A DNA stretch of 64,000 bases from Gemmatimonadales bacterium (GTDB lineage Bacteria; Gemmatimonadota; Gemmatimonadetes; Gemmatimonadales; GWC2-71-9). The stretch is taken from the NCBI GenBank assembly GCA_036265815.1, contig DATAOI010000078.1:26717-90716 (forward strand), written 5' to 3'. Position numbers and translations under genes: made by a program. Positions 28,803 to 36,818 of this stretch are shown one piece after another. The notes under the pieces were generated by a model, which was not told the origin of the DNA, ran no database searches, and saw nothing but the letters and a program-made list of their open reading frames with translations. Position 1 is the first letter of the stretch. Each line of letters starts with the position of its first letter.

Positions 28803-30458
28803 TCAGGGGAGCGGTCGAGACAATGCCCGCGCGGACGCTTGCGCCGCGAGGGCACTGTCGGCCCGCGCCAGGAGGCGCGCGAACTCGTGGCCACCGGCGG
28901 CGACCTCATGCACCACAGCCTGGCGCGCGCCCGCAAAGTCTCCGATAACCATACGGCACTCGAAGACGCGACTCCGCGCCATCACCAGCTCGAACTCCCC
29001 AGCCACGGCCGCCGCCCGCTCGAAATAGGGAATCGCCTCCCTGCAGCGGCCGCTGGCTCGCAGCATCTGCCCCAGATCTAGGTAGGCCACTGGATCGCCG
29101 GTGTACAATGCTACGGACAGGCGGAGCTCCGCCTCCGCTCCGGTGGCGTCTCCCTGCTCGGCCAGATAGCGGCCGTAGGCGAGATGGGCCCGGTAGCTTC
29201 GCGGCGAGTCGCGGATCATCTGGGGGAAGAGCGTTCCGCTGTCGGCCCAGATCGGCTGCCGCGCGGCGCCGTGTACGGCACCGGCCAGGAGTGCAGCCGC
29301 ACCCAGTGACGCGAGCGTCAGCCGAGCTGCCGGCCGCCGGACGAGTAGCCCGGCCAGGAGACTCGCTCCCGAGGCCAGCGCGATCGTGACCCCGACGCTG
29401 GGCAGGAAGAGCGTCCGCTCGGCGATCAACACTCCCGTGGGGAAAAGCAGGTTGCTGACCGGCAGCAGCGCGAGCGCGGTCCAGCCGAGGCCGAAGGTGA
29501 CCCCCCGCTCCCCGGCGCGCCAGGCCAGCCACGCTCCGACGGCCGTTGCCAGGAGCAGTGCCACCCCCAGCAGGTGCGCCGGCGCGAGCTGCGACATTGC
29601 GCTGAACTCCGGGGGGGAGTAGTCGGCCCGCAGGTGGGCCGGCCACAGCATCAGACGGAAAAGCTCCGGCACCATCGCGAGCATGGTGAGCAGACGGCCG
29701 CCCGTGTCGAGGCCCCGGATCGCGGCTGCGGGCGCACCCCCGCCAAGGCCGTGGAGTACGACGCTTCTCGCCCCGAGCACTCCGGCGAGCCCGGCGCCGA
29801 GCAGCGCCCCGAGGGCCGCGAGCCGCCGCCAGTCTTGGCTCTTCTGGCTGACGATGGTCAGCTCGGCCAACCCGATCAACGCTGGGACGACGAATCCCTG
29901 CTCCTTGGCCAAGGCCGCGGCCACCGCGAGCAGCGCGATGGCGAGCCGGCTGCTCGACTCGAGGGGGCCGTTCTGCCGCGCGCGGACGTAAAGCGCGACG
30001 CTCAGCGTGGCTGCCAGCGCCATCACCAGCTCCGCCTGGCCCACCACGTTACCGACGGCCTCGACGTGAACCGGGTGCACCGCGAAGATCGCGGCACTGA
30101 CGCACGACCACCCGGGTGAGAGGATCCGCCGGGTGAGCCAGTACACCGCGAGCACAGATCCGATGGTCAGGAGCACGTTAGCGAGGTGAAACGGCAGCGG
30201 TGATCCGCCGCCGATCGCCCACTCTGCCGCCAGCAGCCAGATCGTGAGCGGGCGGTAGAGGAACTCGCCGTGACCGGGTGGCCAGTAGCTTTGGGTGGCG
30301 TAGGTCCAGGGGGACGCGAGCTCGTGGATCCTGGGATTGTCGCGGACGATAGGCACATCGTCGTAGGCAAAGCCGTTGGCGAGACTCGGGAGGCATACCA
30401 GTGCGGTGAGCACGACCAGGCCGATCACCGCCCAAATGGTGTTTCCGCGTCTCGTCAC
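28803..30458 (-). CDS. TMTC-like multi-pass membrane protein with C-terminal TPR repeats (copy 2)
   Basis: 551 residues. About 10 membrane helices fill residues 8-405, and a TPR-like helical tail follows (SYRAHLAYGRYLAEQGDA ... YLDLGQMLRASGRCREAI). The first loop has the acidic FAYDDVPIVRDNP, and AIFAVHPVHVEAVGNVVG follows the third helix; both are landmarks of the DUF1736/TMTC class, whose animal members are O-mannosyltransferases with TPR tails. The bacterial proteins are poorly studied. Its start overlaps the stop of copy 1 by 4 bases, so both are made from one transcript. Confidence 0.78.
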   Translation of the reverse strand: MTRRGNTIWAVIGLVVLTALVCLPSLANGFAYDDVPIVRDNPRIHELASPWTYATQSYWPPGHGEFLYRPLTIWLLAAEWAIGGGSPLPFHLANVLLTIGSVLAVYWLTRRILSPGWSCVSAAIFAVHPVHVEAVGNVVGQAELVMALAATLSVALYVRARQNGPLESSSRLAIALLAVAAALAKEQGFVVPALIGLAELTIVSQKSQDWRRLAALGALLGAGLAGVLGARSVVLHGLGGGAPAAAIRGLDTGGRLLTMLAMVPELFRLMLWPAHLRADYSPPEFSAMSQLAPAHLLGVALLLATAVGAWLAWRAGERGVTFGLGWTALALLPVSNLLFPTGVLIAERTLFLPSVGVTIALASGASLLAGLLVRRPAARLTLASLGAAALLAGAVHGAARQPIWADSGTLFPQMIRDSPRSYRAHLAYGRYLAEQGDATGAEAELRLSVALYTGDPVAYLDLGQMLRASGRCREAIPYFERAAAVAGEFELVMARSRVFECRMVIGDFAGARQAVVHEVAAGGHEFARLLARADSALAAQASARALSRPLP

Positions 30459-32161
30459 CGACCCACCGGAGGGCCGCTGGCCCCGCTGTCGGGAACCGTG
30501 ATCTGGACCGTCCCCGCGGGTGCGCGTGCCGTCATCGCGCTATCGGCGGTCCGCTCCAGCTCGTGAAACGCGGACGGCCAGGTCCTTTCGGCGACCCCCG
30601 CCGCAGCGACCTCGCGGGCCCGCGCGTAGAGGCCGTCGTGCAGCAGGCAGGCGATCAAGGAGGCCCGAGTGTCGGCAGCCTTGGGCTCCAGCTCCAGCGC
30701 TCGAGTGTACGTGTTGATGGCGGGCGCGCAGAAGCCGGCGAGCCGATAGCGGTCGCCCAGGATCTGGTAGGTCAGGACGCCGTCGGGGTACAGCCGGATG
30801 GCTTCCCGCAGCAGTCGTTCGCCGGTCCCGTTCTGCCGGATCGCGAACATGACACCGCCCAGCGCCGCCCGGGCGCGATAGCTCTCCGGTGCGTCTTCCA
30901 CGGCCCGATACCAGAAGGTGAGCGTGTCATGCCAGTCCCGGTGACGCAGGGCGCTTCTGACCGCGCCAGCAAGCAGGATGACGGCGAAGCCCCCGACGGC
31001 CACCATGCGCATGACGGGGCGCGCGCGGCTCAGCCGGGGAGCCAGTGCCGCCAGGCCGGCCCCGAGCACCAGCACCACCCCGACACTCGGCAAGAACAGC
31101 GTGCGCTCGGCGAGCACGATGCCGGTGGGGATCAGGAGATTGCTCACCGGAAACATGGCCACGGCAATCCACAGCACCCCGAAGCTCGCCACCCAACGGC
31201 GGCCGGCGCCGATGACGGCCAGGAGCAGCGTCGGCGCGAGAATCAGGAGCCCGACTGTCTGGGCCCATCCCCAGCTGGTTGCGGCCACGATCTCCTGGGG
31301 CGAGTAATCGACCTGGAGGTGCGCGGGCCAGATGAACAGACGCGCCCACATGGGGACCACGCCCAGCATCGTGAGCGTCCGTTGCCAGGGCGACAGATCC
31401 CGAAAGACCTCAGCCGCGAAAGTTCCCGCGAACGACGAGAGAACCAGAGTCCGCAGCACGATGAAGCCGGCGCCGACCAGTGCCAGCGTCGCCAGGAGCG
31501 GCCACAGCTGTCGAATGCGAACCCTGAGTGGTCGGGAGTCGTGGACGATCGTCAGCTCGGCGGCCAGGAGCAGCCCCGGCAGCACGATGCCGGACTCCTT
31601 GAAGAGACAGGCCAGCGCGTAGACGCAGGCGAACGCTGCGAGAACCTTTCCCCCTAGCGCCGTACCCGCCGCTCGCCAATCGAGATAGCCGCAGACTGCC
31701 AAAACCGCGCAAAGTGCCGCAGCGAGCTCCGCTTGGTTGACGGCGCCGGCCACGCTCTCCACGTGCAGCGGATGCACGGCGAACACGGCGGCCGCGCCGA
31801 GCGCGGCGTTGCTTGGCAGCAGCCTCCGGCACAGCGCCAGGACCGCGAGGCACACCGCGGCGTAGAGCAGCACGCTCACGCCATGGATGAACCAGGGCCG
31901 ACCGTGGCCGGCCACCCACTCCAGGGTGAACAGGACCGAGGTGAGCGGCCGGTAGAGGTAGGGACTGAACGGCTTGGGCCAGTACGGCTGACCGAAGTGA
32001 GCCGCGAGGCTGCCCAGCTGATGGACCGCGGGGTTCCGGACGATGACCGGAATGTCGTCCTGGACCATGTCGTTCAGCACTACCGTGGACGATGCCGCTG
32101 CACTCAGCGCCATGATGATGGCCGGATCGAGCCACCATGGACGACCGCTGCCAAGCCGCAT
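30455..32161 (-). CDS. TMTC-like multi-pass membrane protein with C-terminal TPR repeats (copy 1)
   Basis: 568 residues from the ATG at 32161, chosen because CGGAGGAG sits about 6 bases before it; longer readings from 32200 or 32287 have no such site. Same architecture as copy 2: first-loop acidic pair MVQDDIPVIVRNPAV, PYLYRPLTSVLFTLEW, AAAVFAVHPLHVESVAGAVN, about 10 membrane helices, then a TPR tail (SYRARAALGGVMFAIRQN ... AINTYTRALELEPKAADT). The two copies are clearly paralogous but well diverged, so they probably act on different acceptors or as a pair. A predicted GT-C sugar transferase working outside the membrane. Confidence 0.78.
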   Translation of the reverse strand: MRLGSGRPWWLDPAIIMALSAAASSTVVLNDMVQDDIPVIVRNPAVHQLGSLAAHFGQPYWPKPFSPYLYRPLTSVLFTLEWVAGHGRPWFIHGVSVLLYAAVCLAVLALCRRLLPSNAALGAAAVFAVHPLHVESVAGAVNQAELAAALCAVLAVCGYLDWRAAGTALGGKVLAAFACVYALACLFKESGIVLPGLLLAAELTIVHDSRPLRVRIRQLWPLLATLALVGAGFIVLRTLVLSSFAGTFAAEVFRDLSPWQRTLTMLGVVPMWARLFIWPAHLQVDYSPQEIVAATSWGWAQTVGLLILAPTLLLAVIGAGRRWVASFGVLWIAVAMFPVSNLLIPTGIVLAERTLFLPSVGVVLVLGAGLAALAPRLSRARPVMRMVAVGGFAVILLAGAVRSALRHRDWHDTLTFWYRAVEDAPESYRARAALGGVMFAIRQNGTGERLLREAIRLYPDGVLTYQILGDRYRLAGFCAPAINTYTRALELEPKAADTRASLIACLLHDGLYARAREVAAAGVAERTWPSAFHELERTADSAMTARAPAGTVQITVPDSGASGPPVGR

Positions 32162-32548
32162 CGGCTCCTCCGGCAGGGGCGGAGAACTGTGTGGGTGCAT
32201 GGTGTGGGAAATCAGCGAGCAGTGTGCCCAACCCGGCCCAGTGTCGTGTCCTCGGCCGTGTTGAACGGTCACGCAACGCGCGTTCATGATGCCGTCTTCT
32301 GGCCGCGCGTATGCAAGTTACCGCAGCGTCGGCCGTGCCGCCCGTGGGTTCTTGCAAAATACTTTGACTCGAGCCCCGGATCGGCGGAACCAAGGCTTGC
32401 GCGGCTGGGCTAAAGCAGTTGGGACCATTGGACATATCCCGGGGGTCGGCAGACTGGCATGTGCGTTGCCATCACCCATCTCCCGGGAACCATCCCAGCG
32501 TCACTGAGTCCGGCTCGACAGGGGCCGCCACTTTACCGGAGAGAGGCA
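32162..32548. other. intergenic region before pilin 1
   Basis: 387 bases between the divergent TMTC operon and the first pilin gene. It must hold the promoter for the TMTC operon (none convincing found), the sigma-54 promoter of pilin 1 at 32455-32469, and room of about 200 bases upstream for activator binding sites, including an AT-rich patch around 32350-32370. No ORF with coding character. Confidence 0.6.
32455..32469 (+). promoter_or_regulatory. sigma-54 promoter of pilin gene 1
   Basis: TGGCATGTGCGTTGC matches the -24/-12 consensus TGGCAC-N5-TTGC with exact GG-N10-GC spacing (GG 32456-32457, GC 32468-32469). Predicted start near 32481, about 68 bases before the pilin ATG. Confidence 0.8.
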
Positions 32549-32932
32549 ATGACAAACCGCAAGGGCTTTACCCTCATCGAGCTGCTCATCGTGGTCGTGA
32601 TCATCGGCATCTTGGCCGCGATCGCGATTCCGAAGTTCGCGGCGACCAAAGACAAGGCCAAGCTGGCGTCGGTCAAGACCGACCTGCGCAACGCGCTGAC
32701 CGCCGAGGAAGCGTACTTCTCGGATTACTCGGCCTACGGCACCTTCGCCCAGCTCCAGTCCGCGTCGAACTTCACGCTGTCGAGCGGCAACACGGCGGCC
32801 GTGGTCGGCGCCACCAACGGCTACACCGCCACGGTGACGAACGCGTCGATCTCGACCGGCTTCAACAAGTGCACCGTGCAGGTTGGCGCCGGTGCGGCGA
32901 GCACCCTCGATGGGGTGATCGTCTGCAGCTAA
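32549..32932 (+). CDS. pilA: type IV major pilin, copy 1
   Basis: 127 residues. A short basic leader ends in MTNRKG, then comes the mature N-terminus FTLIELLIVVVIIGILAAIA with Glu5, the PilD cleavage and methylation hallmark. Only about 100 residues of globular domain follow, with a C-terminal Cys pair (KCTVQ ... VIVCS) that can form the D-region disulfide. Size and form fit a small major pilin or a type II pseudopilin-like pilin. Preceded by a sigma-54 promoter and followed by a strong hairpin, so it is transcribed alone. Confidence 0.95.
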   Translation: MTNRKGFTLIELLIVVVIIGILAAIAIPKFAATKDKAKLASVKTDLRNALTAEEAYFSDYSAYGTFAQLQSASNFTLSSGNTAAVVGATNGYTATVTNASISTGFNKCTVQVGAGAASTLDGVIVCS

Positions 32933-32954
32933 TCAGGGCGCGCTGGGATACACG

Positions 32955-32991
32955 TCAATCAGGCGGCGGCCAGTGGCCGCCGCCTGATTGA
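32955..32991 (+). terminator. long hairpin terminator after pilin 1
   Basis: A perfect inverted repeat of 17 base pairs (TCAATCAGGCGGCGGCC against its complement) with a 3-base loop, followed by TTTTC. This would end the monocistronic pilin transcript and also protect its 3' end. Confidence 0.85.
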
Positions 32992-33139
32992 TTTTCACGG
33001 CACCAGATGGTGAGCGCGGCGGCATCGTGCGCAGCCTCGCATTGCAGAATTCGTCGGCCGGGCGGCCGGCGCGGCCGCCGGCCTCTCACCTCGATTCGTA
33101 AGCGCTTGCCGTGATTCAGATTGTGAGTGCCGTACTCGG
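32992..33139. other. intergenic region between the pilin genes
   Basis: GC-rich non-coding stretch with imperfect GGCCGG/CCGGCC inverted repeats around 33057-33085, upstream of the sigma-54 promoter of pilin 2. It probably carries activator sites; none can be defined from one sequence. Confidence 0.4.
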
Positions 33140-33154
33140 TGGCACCGTCATTGC
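33140..33154 (+). promoter_or_regulatory. sigma-54 promoter of pilin gene 2
   Basis: TGGCACCGTCATTGC: perfect TGGCAC at -24, TTGC at -12, GG-N10-GC (GG 33141-33142, GC 33153-33154). Predicted start near 33166, about 69 bases before the pilin ATG, the same leader length as for pilin 1. Confidence 0.85.
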
Positions 33155-33234
33155 CACCTCTCACGGGGGTGAACACGCCTTGCACCGGGCACCGGCGCGG
33201 CGATTCCCCTGAGGTTCATGTCAGGAGCAAGCGG

Positions 33235-33627
33235 ATGAGGCGAAGCGACCGAGGGTTCACCCTGATCGAGCTGCTGATCGTGGTCGTGATCATCGGGATC
33301 CTGGCGGCCATCGCCATCCCCAAGTTCGCGGCCACCAAGGAGCAGGCGTACGTCTCCGAGATGAAGAGCGACTTGCGCAACCTGGCCACCGCGCAGGAAG
33401 CCTACGCCGGGGACAACGGCAGCTATTACCCCGGCTCGGTACCCTCGTCGTCGCTGGTCTATAACCCGTCGCCGGACATCAGCATCACCGTCACGGAGGC
33501 CACCGCGGCCGGATGGGCCGGCACCGCCTCGACCGTCCATACCCCGCGCACCTGCGCCCTGTACACCGGGGCGGTGACCCCGCCGAGCCCAGCGACCGTT
33601 GAGGGCGTCATCGCCTGCACGCCGTGA
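33235..33627 (+). CDS. type IV major pilin, copy 2
   Basis: 130 residues from the ATG at 33235, which has AGGAG about 8 bases before it. Leader MRRSDRG, then mature FTLIELLIVVVIIGILAAIA identical to copy 1 through the PKFAATK segment, after which the globular domains diverge strongly. A Cys pair (RTCALYT ... VIACTP) lies near the C-terminus as in copy 1. The kinase gene follows 10 bases after the stop with no terminator, so the sigma-54 promoter may also drive the kinase/regulator pair. Confidence 0.95.
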   Translation: MRRSDRGFTLIELLIVVVIIGILAAIAIPKFAATKEQAYVSEMKSDLRNLATAQEAYAGDNGSYYPGSVPSSSLVYNPSPDISITVTEATAAGWAGTASTVHTPRTCALYTGAVTPPSPATVEGVIACTP

Positions 33628-33637
33628 GGCTCGACGA

Positions 33638-34831
33638 GTGAATCGATGGTCGACGCTGCGGGTCCGGCTCCTGTTCGAGCTCGGGTTCGTTACGTCGGGT
33701 GCTGTCCTGGTAGTGGGAGCCGCGACGGTCCTGGTCTCCGGTGCCGACCCGGTCGAGATCGCCGCACCGCTCATTCTGCTCTGGCTGGGGACTACCGCGG
33801 TCTTTGGCGTCTTCGGCTGGTACCTGGTCCATCGACTCGTGCTGCGACCGCTCCGCCAGCTGGCGGCCGAGGCCGATTCGCTGGCCGCCAGCGGACTGGC
33901 GGGTCCCACGCCGGTCTACGAGACCGCCGAGCTGACCGAGCTGGCCAGCCGCTACCGAGCCATGGCGGAGAGCCTCTTCGACCTCCACACCCACGCGACC
34001 CGGGTGGAAAAGCTGGTCGGTATCGGCCAACTCGCCGCCGGAGTGGCCCACGAGGTACGGAATCCGCTGGGGGCGCTCGGGAACTACGTCGAGGTGCTCC
34101 AGCGCCGAGGCACCGATCCTGCCATAACTGGCGAGATGCGGTGTGCGGTACAGCGGATCGATCGGATCGTGCAAGGATTGGTGAATTACGCCCGGCCGGG
34201 CGGCACGAGCACCGACGCGCCCCGTGACGAGAGTACCGATCTCAATCAGGCGGTGCGGACGGTCCTGAGCTTCCTGGGTGCGCAGGGAATGCTGACGGGA
34301 CACCAGGTGGAGGTTTCCCTCGACCCGCGCCTTCCGCGGGTCCAGGGCGACCGACACCTGCTGGAGCAGGTGGTCGTGAATCTGCTCGCCAATGCCAGCC
34401 AGGCGGCACCCGGTGGGCGGATCGTGGTCGGCACGGTGGCCAAGCGGTTCGCGAGCCGGCACCTCGGCGCCGCCCGCTGCACTGACGGCAACGGTCAGCG
34501 CCTGGATGCTCGAGCGGGGGAGGCTGCGCCACCGCGCGCCTGGACCGCCCGCCCGCGCCGGCATGACCTGCCGATCGGATCGCCTGGGGGCATCCTCTTC
34601 GTGGCCGACGACGGCCCCGGCGTTCCGGAGGCGGATCGAGAGCGAATCTTCGACCCGTTCTTCACGACCAAGGAACCGGGCCAGGGAACCGGGCTCGGTC
34701 TGGCGATCGTAGCCCGGACGGTCCACGAGAGCGGCGGTCTCATATGGGTCGACCGGGCACGGGAAGGTGGGGCTGTATTCAAGGTTTTCTTACCGCGGGC
34801 AGGTGACACCGATGCGTCTGCTGATCGTTGA
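33638..34831 (+). CDS. membrane sensor histidine kinase (second PilS-like/NtrB-like)
   Basis: 397 residues from a GTG start. Two membrane segments (about 13-35 and 43-68), a HAMP-like linker (LVLRPLRQLAAEADSLA), HisKA with the His in GVAHEVRNPLGAL, and an HATPase with VVVNLLANASQAA, DDGPGVP and GTGLGLAIV. The HATPase has an unusual insertion of about 45 residues between the N box and the DxGxG loop, rich in Arg, Ala and Pro. Overlaps the next gene by 20 bases. It lacks the six-helix sensor of canonical PilS, so it responds to something else, or to the pilins encoded just upstream. Confidence 0.9.
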   Translation: MNRWSTLRVRLLFELGFVTSGAVLVVGAATVLVSGADPVEIAAPLILLWLGTTAVFGVFGWYLVHRLVLRPLRQLAAEADSLAASGLAGPTPVYETAELTELASRYRAMAESLFDLHTHATRVEKLVGIGQLAAGVAHEVRNPLGALGNYVEVLQRRGTDPAITGEMRCAVQRIDRIVQGLVNYARPGGTSTDAPRDESTDLNQAVRTVLSFLGAQGMLTGHQVEVSLDPRLPRVQGDRHLLEQVVVNLLANASQAAPGGRIVVGTVAKRFASRHLGAARCTDGNGQRLDARAGEAAPPRAWTARPRRHDLPIGSPGGILFVADDGPGVPEADRERIFDPFFTTKEPGQGTGLGLAIVARTVHESGGLIWVDRAREGGAVFKVFLPRAGDTDASADR

Positions 34832-36185
34832 CGACGACCCCGGGCTGAGGCAGTCTCTCGCCCTCCTGCTCGCGGAAGCGGGCTACCAGGTCGTGAGCGA
34901 AGGTGATCCGGAGCAGGCCCTGGGGCGGGCCGCCTCGGAGATCTTCGATCTAATCCTGTGCGATGTCCGCATGCCGAAGATGGACGGCGTCACCTTCCTC
35001 CGCCGGTACCGCGCCGACGGCGGGCAGGCGCTGCTCATCATGATGAGCGCCTACGGCAGCGAGGACAGCGCGCTCGCCGCCATGCGCGAAGGTGCCTACG
35101 ACTACCTCCACAAGCCGTTTCGGCCCGACGAAGTGACCATGACGGTCCGCAAGGCCGAGGAGCGCGAGAAGCTCCGCCGTGAGGTCGAGGTGCTGCGGAC
35201 CAGCCTCGGCGCCGGCGCCGCGAGCGACCTCGTGGTGTGCGAGAGTCACACCATGCGCGACCTGCTCGAGCTCGCCAGCCGAGTGGCCCGGCACGGCACC
35301 ACCGTGCTCATCACCGGCGAGAGTGGGACCGGTAAGGAGGTCGTGGCCCGCGCCATCCACCGCATGGGCTCCCGGGCGGAGCGGAGCTTCACCGCCATCA
35401 ACTGCGCGGCGATCCCCGAGCACCTGCTCGAGAGCGAGCTCTTCGGACACGTGCGCGGAGCGTTTACCGGCTCGACGGCCGACCGGGCGGGACTGTTCGA
35501 GCTGGCGCACGAGGGTACCCTGCTGCTCGACGAGATCGGCGATCTGCCGCTGGACCTGCAGGCCAAGCTGCTCCGCGTGCTCGAGGACTCCGAGATCCGG
35601 CGGGTCGGAGGCCGGGAGGCCCGGAAGGTGGACGTCCGCGTGATCGCGGCCACCGCCAAGCCGCTGGAGGAGGCGGTGCAGCGGGGAGAGTTTCGGGCCG
35701 ATCTCTTCTATCGGCTCAACGTCGTCCGGCTGCACCTCCCACCGCTCAGGGAGCGCCCGGAAGACGTCCCGGCACTGGTCACCCACTTCGTGCGGCAGGC
35801 CGCGACCCGGCTCGGGCACGCGGTGAGCATCACGCCGTCCGCGCTCGATATGCTGATCCACTACAGCTGGCCTGGCAACGTCCGCGAGCTCCGCAACGCA
35901 GTGGAGCGTGCGGCCGTGCTCGGCACGGGCGGGCCGCTCGAGCCCCGCGATTTCGTCCTGGGGAACGGCAACGGGAAGCATCCGGGAGGCCACGGTGCCA
36001 ATGGAACAGTGCCGGCCAGCGGGGCCAACGTGCTCGATCTCAAGACCCAGGTCGAGGCGGTGGAGCGCCTGGCCATCCAGAAGGCACTCGAGGCCTCGGG
36101 GGGCAATCGACGCCAGGCGGCCAGTCTCCTCGGTGTGAGCCTCCGTACCCTGTTCTACAAGATGCGGCGCCTGCCGGTCCACTGA
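34812..36185 (+). CDS. NtrC-family sigma-54-dependent response regulator
   Basis: 457 residues from the ATG at 34812. Receiver with DDD at 7-9 and phospho-Asp51 (ILCDVRMPKMDG); AAA+ domain with Walker A GESGTGKE, Walker B LLLDEIGDLP, sensor RVIAATAKPLEE, arginine finger region and [16 protein letters not shown]; Fis helix-turn-helix at the end (GGNRRQAASLLGVSLRTLFYKM). The sigma-54-contact loop at residues 216-221 reads GAFTGS rather than GAFTGA; the essential Thr is kept. It is intact, unlike the pilR copy at 23.7 kb, and is the best candidate activator for the sigma-54 promoters in this island. Confidence 0.93.
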   Translation: MRLLIVDDDPGLRQSLALLLAEAGYQVVSEGDPEQALGRAASEIFDLILCDVRMPKMDGVTFLRRYRADGGQALLIMMSAYGSEDSALAAMREGAYDYLHKPFRPDEVTMTVRKAEEREKLRREVEVLRTSLGAGAASDLVVCESHTMRDLLELASRVARHGTTVLITGESGTGKEVVARAIHRMGSRAERSFTAINCAAIPEHLLESELFGHVRGAFTGSTADRAGLFELAHEGTLLLDEIGDLPLDLQAKLLRVLEDSEIRRVGGREARKVDVRVIAATAKPLEEAVQRGEFRADLFYRLNVVRLHLPPLRERPEDVPALVTHFVRQAATRLGHAVSITPSALDMLIHYSWPGNVRELRNAVERAAVLGTGGPLEPRDFVLGNGNGKHPGGHGANGTVPASGANVLDLKTQVEAVERLAIQKALEASGGNRRQAASLLGVSLRTLFYKMRRLPVH

Positions 36186-36281
36186 CCTTCATCGCGCAAT
36201 GGTCGGCGCTCGCTGCAGTCCGATGCAGCGTTCGCTCCCGTCCGTTCGAGCCAAGTCATTGTCGTTGCGCATCGTCGTGCC

Positions 36282-36296
36282 TGGTACGGCTCCTGC
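36282..36296 (+). promoter_or_regulatory. sigma-54 promoter of the minor pilin operon
   Basis: TGGTACGGCTCCTGC: GG-N10-GC spacing (GG 36283-36284, GC 36295-36296), one mismatch in each half to TGGCACG-N4-TTGC. Predicted start near 36308, about 49 bases before the GTG of the FimT-like gene; an upstream ATG at 36303 would lie outside this transcript. Confidence 0.7.
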
Positions 36297-36356
36297 CTTG
36301 GGGTGGGCCGGGCCATCAAGATCGTTCCTGCTGGCACATTGAGCTGCGGAGGTTGC

Positions 36357-36818
36357 GTGTCGCGTCGAAACGGGTTCACGCTGATCGAGGTCATGATCGC
36401 GGTGGTGATATTCGGCATCCTGGTGGCTGTCGTCTATCCCCGCGTCGGCCAGGTGCTGGCGAAGAACGACGTCCGGAGCGCGAGAACCACGCTCGCCAAC
36501 ACCTTCGCCCGGGCCCGCGCGGTGGCCATGCAGCGGAGCCGGCAGGCGTCGGTCAACATCAACGGCAACAGCATCGTGGTGACGGCCAAGCCGCGCACCG
36601 CCGCGGGCGCCGGCACTATGGACAGCATCGGCGCGGTGCAGAATCTGAACGCGCTCTACGGGGTCACCGTCAGCCCGAGCGTAACGATGACGTCGGTCGA
36701 CTACGATCCGCGTGGCTTCGCCGCTGGGCTCAGTGCCACACCGGTGTATATCGTGGTCAGCCGGAGCGGCAAGCGGGATTCCGTGTCGCTCGATTATCTG
36801 GGGAGGGTCACCAAGTGA
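36357..36818 (+). CDS. fimT: FimT/GspH-like minor pilin
   Basis: 153 residues from the GTG at 36357, which has GGAGG about 7 bases upstream. Leader MSRRNG, then FTLIEVMIAVVIFGILVAVV with Glu5. The body resembles FimT/GspH (RSARTTLANTFARARAVAMQRSRQASV), the conserved helix of these proteins, followed by a beta-rich domain. Minor pilins of this type prime pilus assembly at the tip, and FimT can bind DNA in competent bacteria. First gene of a four-gene minor pilin operon; overlaps the next by 4 bases. Confidence 0.88.
   Translation: MSRRNGFTLIEVMIAVVIFGILVAVVYPRVGQVLAKNDVRSARTTLANTFARARAVAMQRSRQASVNINGNSIVVTAKPRTAAGAGTMDSIGAVQNLNALYGVTVSPSVTMTSVDYDPRGFAAGLSATPVYIVVSRSGKRDSVSLDYLGRVTK

Noticed and set aside
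32162..32454. Sigma-54 promoter on the minus strand for the TMTC operon
   Set aside because: One GG-N10-GC match exists (around 32230) but its -24 and -12 sequences are poor (TGGGCC, TGGGC).
36303..36356. ATG at 36303 as the FimT-like start
   Set aside because: It lies upstream of the predicted sigma-54 transcription start (about 36308) and would add a non-leader extension; the GTG at 36357 has GGAGG in place.
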